Below are positions 4,616 through 6,420 of a DNA stretch of 6,420 nt, one piece after another. The DNA comes from an uncultured Lachnospiraceae bacterium (lineage in GTDB: Bacteria; Bacillota; Clostridia; Lachnospirales; Lachnospiraceae): the NCBI GenBank assembly GCA_947594085.1, contig CANQEB010000145.1, positions 1-6,420 of the forward strand, in the 5' to 3' direction. Every line of letters starts with the position of its first letter. Position 1 is the stretch's first letter. Made by a program: the position numbers and the translations under genes. Under the pieces are notes generated by a model, which had not been told where the DNA came from, searched no databases, and saw only the letters and a program-made list of their open reading frames with translations.

Positions 4616-5752
4616 TCAATCTTTCTCGAAATACGCCGCGACCGTCTTCAGATAATCCGTGATCGGCAGATGCTGTGGACAGACGCCTTCACACTGGCGA
4701 CACTCGATGCAGTCGCTCGCCTTCCCCGTATTCTTCGTCATGTTGTCGTAGTACTCGCCCTGCGGGGTCCAACCCTTCGTCTCGACCTCCTGCTTGTCCG
4801 CGTTGTAGAGTGAGAAGCATTTCGGAATTGGAATCTGCTGCGGGCAGCCCGGCATGCAGTACTCACAGCCGGTGCATGGGATCGCGATGCTGCCGTTGAT
4901 GATCTCGACCGCCTTCTTAATCAGCGCCTTCTCCTCGTCGTTCACGGGCACAAAATCCGTCATAAACGCAATGTTGTCCAGCACCTGCTCCACCGTGCTC
5001 ATTCCGCTCAAGACTTTGAACACACCGTCCAAGCTCGCGACATAGCGAATCGCCCAAGACGAAATCGAGGCCTTCGGATTGTAGTCCTTGAACAGGCGCT
5101 CCGCCTCCTCCGGAATCTTTGCGAGCGTGCCGCCCTTCACCGGCTCCATGACGATCACCGGCTTGTTATGCTTCACCGCCGTCTCGTAGCACTTCCGCGA
5201 CTGGATCGCGTTGCTGTCCCAGTCCAGATAATTGATCTGCAGTTGCACGTACTCAAATTCAGGATGCTCCGTCAACACCTGATCCAAAAGCTCCGGCGTA
5301 TCGTGGAAGGAAAAACCGATGTGCTTCACAAGCCCCTGCTCCTTCTTCTCCTGCAGCCAGCGGAAGCAATCAAGCTTCTCGAAGGTCTCCAGACTGTGCG
5401 AATTCACGTCGTGCAGCCAGTAATAATCGAAAAACGTGACGCCCGTCTTCTCCATCTGCGTCCGGAAAATCTTGTCCCGGTCCTCCTTCGTATTGATAAA
5501 CCCGGCATGTAGCTTGGTCGTGAGCGTGAAGCTGTCCCTCGGATAGCGGTCGACCAACGCCTCCTTCGCCGCGTTCTCGCTCTTGAAGCCGCAGTACATC
5601 CAGGCGGTATCAAAATAAGTGAAGCCCTTCTCAATGAAGACGTCCACCATCTTCTTCACCTGCTCGATGTCGATCTTCGACGGATCGTTCGGGTCGAGCG
5701 ACGGAAGCCGCATCAGGCCGAAGCCAAGTTTCTTTGTCCATGTCTCTGCCAT
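4616..5752 (-). CDS. Aldo/keto reductase with C-terminal dicluster ferredoxin domain
   Basis: This 378-residue cytoplasmic oxidoreductase fuses an aldo/keto reductase TIM barrel to a ferredoxin-like domain, a family widespread in anaerobes. Seen: GFGLMRLP (10-17); FDTAWMY with Asp48 and Tyr53; TTK with Lys80; YYWLHDV with His114, completing the Asp-Tyr-Lys-His catalytic tetrad; IGFSFHD (145-151); VMEPVKGG (201-208); and VLSGMS (247-252), the usual cofactor-side strand. The C-terminal domain has two 4Fe-4S motifs: Cys293, Cys296, Cys299, Cys303 followed by Pro, and Cys348, Cys351, Cys354, Cys358 followed by Pro. Start: ATG at 5752, with GAGGGGAG six bases upstream. It has its own promoter (5857-5885) and terminator (4510-4560), so it is probably monocistronic. 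The clusters suggest electron exchange with ferredoxin as well as, or instead of, NADPH. The physiological substrate is unknown; the gene is complete, with no anomaly. Confidence 0.95.
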   Translation of the reverse strand: MAETWTKKLGFGLMRLPSLDPNDPSKIDIEQVKKMVDVFIEKGFTYFDTAWMYCGFKSENAAKEALVDRYPRDSFTLTTKLHAGFINTKEDRDKIFRTQMEKTGVTFFDYYWLHDVNSHSLETFEKLDCFRWLQEKKEQGLVKHIGFSFHDTPELLDQVLTEHPEFEYVQLQINYLDWDSNAIQSRKCYETAVKHNKPVIVMEPVKGGTLAKIPEEAERLFKDYNPKASISSWAIRYVASLDGVFKVLSGMSTVEQVLDNIAFMTDFVPVNDEEKALIKKAVEIINGSIAIPCTGCEYCMPGCPQQIPIPKCFSLYNADKQEVETKGWTPQGEYYDNMTKNTGKASDCIECRQCEGVCPQHLPITDYLKTVAAYFEKD

Positions 5753-5977
5753 ACTGTTCTCCCCTCTCTTTTTTGCATTTACATAATGGTAAAATAACCT
5801 TTTCCTGTACTTCTCTGTGTTTCTCTTTGTCCCGTGCCTTTATTTCCGTTAAAAATATTATAACGTCAAATATTTCCTGTGGCAACCCAAAAACTTGTCT
5901 CCTCCGCAAACCAGCGTGCTATTTCCATCGGCAGTAACATAGCATTTCTGCTAACATGTCATTTCTCCCCGGCAGCT
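5753..5977. other. Intergenic region between the PfkB kinase and the aldo/keto reductase
   Basis: About 225 bases holding the reductase promoter (5857-5885), its leader and ribosome site (5766-5759), and, closer to the kinase, a short stem TAGCA/TGCTA with a GAAA loop (near 5927-5940) that lacks a T-tract. A frame opening near 5909 after a GGAGGAG overlaps the reductase start out of phase; I do not consider it a gene. Confidence 0.55.
5857..5885 (-). promoter_or_regulatory. Sigma-A-type promoter of the aldo/keto reductase gene
   Basis: On the minus strand TTGCCA (5885-5880), a 17-bp spacer and a perfect TATAAT (5862-5857). Transcription would start near 5850, leaving a leader of about 98 bases. 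A dyad CGTTA-N9-TAACG (5847-5865) spans the -10 box and may be an operator. Confidence 0.78.
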
Positions 5978-6420
5978 TCAGAGCTTCCGTATCCGCACTT
6001 CTTTCAGAAGCCTGCAGAAATCTTCGCAAAGGCACATCTGCGTTCCAGGCCGCATCAGAGAAGCACCCGCCGCAGCGACCGCGAAGCGGAGCACAGTCTC
6101 CGCATCCGGTTCATGCCTCTCCTGCATAAATCCCGGAGCTTGTCCTTCCTCATTCGTGTTTCCGCTTCTCCCTGCATCTGCCTCCTGCTGCGCCGATAGC
6201 TCTGGTGCTATCCCTGAGACAACCGCCTTTCCCGTCAGCGCCGCGCACATCCCCGCCACGAGCGAATCCCCCGCGCCTTGTATTCCCTGCACCTCAACGT
6301 CCGGCGCGCCCGCCAGAAAAACGCCCTCTTTACAGGCCAGCATCGCGCCCTTCTCGCCCATCGAGACGCAGACATATTCCACGCCCTGCGCGACGATCTC
6401 CTGCACAATCTTTTCCATAC
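5978..6420 (-). CDS. PfkB-family sugar-phosphate kinase (1-phosphofructokinase type), C-terminal part cut by window edge
   Basis: This is the C-terminal 146 or so residues of a ribokinase/PfkB-fold kinase; the N-terminus lies beyond the right edge, and the Met at 6418 is internal to the family alignment. Seen, numbered from that Met: YVCVSMGEKGAML (15-27), matching the VLVSLGxxGA strand; then VQGIQGAGDSLVAGMCAAL (43-61), the second PfkB signature with catalytic base Asp51; and VLRFAVAAAGASLMRPGT (109-126), matching the terminal helix. Ser-Leu/Met-Val-Ala-Gly after GAGD is typical of 1-phosphofructokinase and tagatose-6-phosphate kinase rather than ribokinase, so the product probably phosphorylates a hexose phosphate with ATP in the cytoplasm. 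Odd: about 40 residues rich in Gln, Glu, Gly and Asn (about 66-107) separate the GAGD helix from the next helix, where the family usually has around ten. No clear terminator follows, and the upstream operon is not visible. Confidence 0.87.
   Translation of the reverse strand, partial: MEKIVQEIVAQGVEYVCVSMGEKGAMLACKEGVFLAGAPDVEVQGIQGAGDSLVAGMCAALTGKAVVSGIAPELSAQQEADAGRSGNTNEEGQAPGFMQERHEPDAETVLRFAVAAAGASLMRPGTQMCLCEDFCRLLKEVRIRKL

Noticed and set aside
4604..4618. TGAAAC-TAT-GTTTCA hairpin overlapping the reductase stop as a terminator
   Set aside because: The stem is only six AT-rich pairs and no T-tract follows on the minus strand; the hairpin at 4519-4560 is far better.
5168..5512. 114-codon plus-strand open frame inside the aldo/keto reductase gene
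   Set aside because: It is a Leu-rich shadow of the barrel domain with no start signals.
5631..5909. 92-codon minus-strand frame starting after a GGAGGAG and running into the reductase gene
   Set aside because: It contains the reductase promoter and leader, then reads the reductase gene in the wrong phase, giving Arg-rich sequence. The ribosome site belongs at best to a very short peptide.
1..6420. Transposase, integrase, tRNA, rRNA or riboswitch
   Set aside because: I looked on both strands and found no cloverleaf, no conserved riboswitch core, no terminal inverted repeats with target duplications and no recombinase motifs.

Overview
The window looks like a chromosomal segment from an anaerobic, low-to-moderate-GC Firmicute, most likely a clostridium or Lachnospiraceae relative. 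The reasons are strong purine-rich ribosome binding sites, near-consensus sigma-A promoters, GTG starts, an aldo/keto reductase carrying two 4Fe-4S clusters, and clostridial-type Pss and Psd proteins. Every gene I can support lies on the minus strand, so transcription runs from right to left. Both edges cut a gene.

Layout in the direction of transcription: (1) 6420-5978, the C-terminal part of a PfkB-family sugar-phosphate kinase of the 1-phosphofructokinase type, with an unusual low-complexity insertion. (2) 5752-4616, an aldo/keto reductase with a C-terminal ferredoxin domain. It has its own near-perfect promoter (5857-5885) and a rho-independent terminator (4519-4560). (3) 4313-1560, a compact four-gene phospholipid operon: PAP2 lipid phosphatase, a VTT/DedA-superfamily membrane protein, pssA and psd. 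Pss converts CDP-diacylglycerol and serine to phosphatidylserine, and Psd decarboxylates this to phosphatidylethanolamine (PE). The VTT protein is a candidate for moving PE or PS across the membrane. The PAP2 protein probably acts on a lipid phosphate linked to the same pool. (4) 1559-1266, an intergenic region holding the best regulatory architecture in the window. (5) 1234-1, a type IV (AbiE-like) toxin-antitoxin operon. A 338-residue AbiEi-type antitoxin overlaps by four bases an AbiEii-type nucleotidyltransferase toxin, which runs off the left edge.

The most interesting parts are the AbiE-like operon with its promoter and two near-identical 19-bp palindromes, and the lipid operon that combines PE synthesis with a putative lipid transporter. 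The AbiE-like operon is visibly more AT-rich in composition and codon use than its neighbours and has its own control region, so it looks like an acquired defence cassette placed behind the housekeeping lipid operon.
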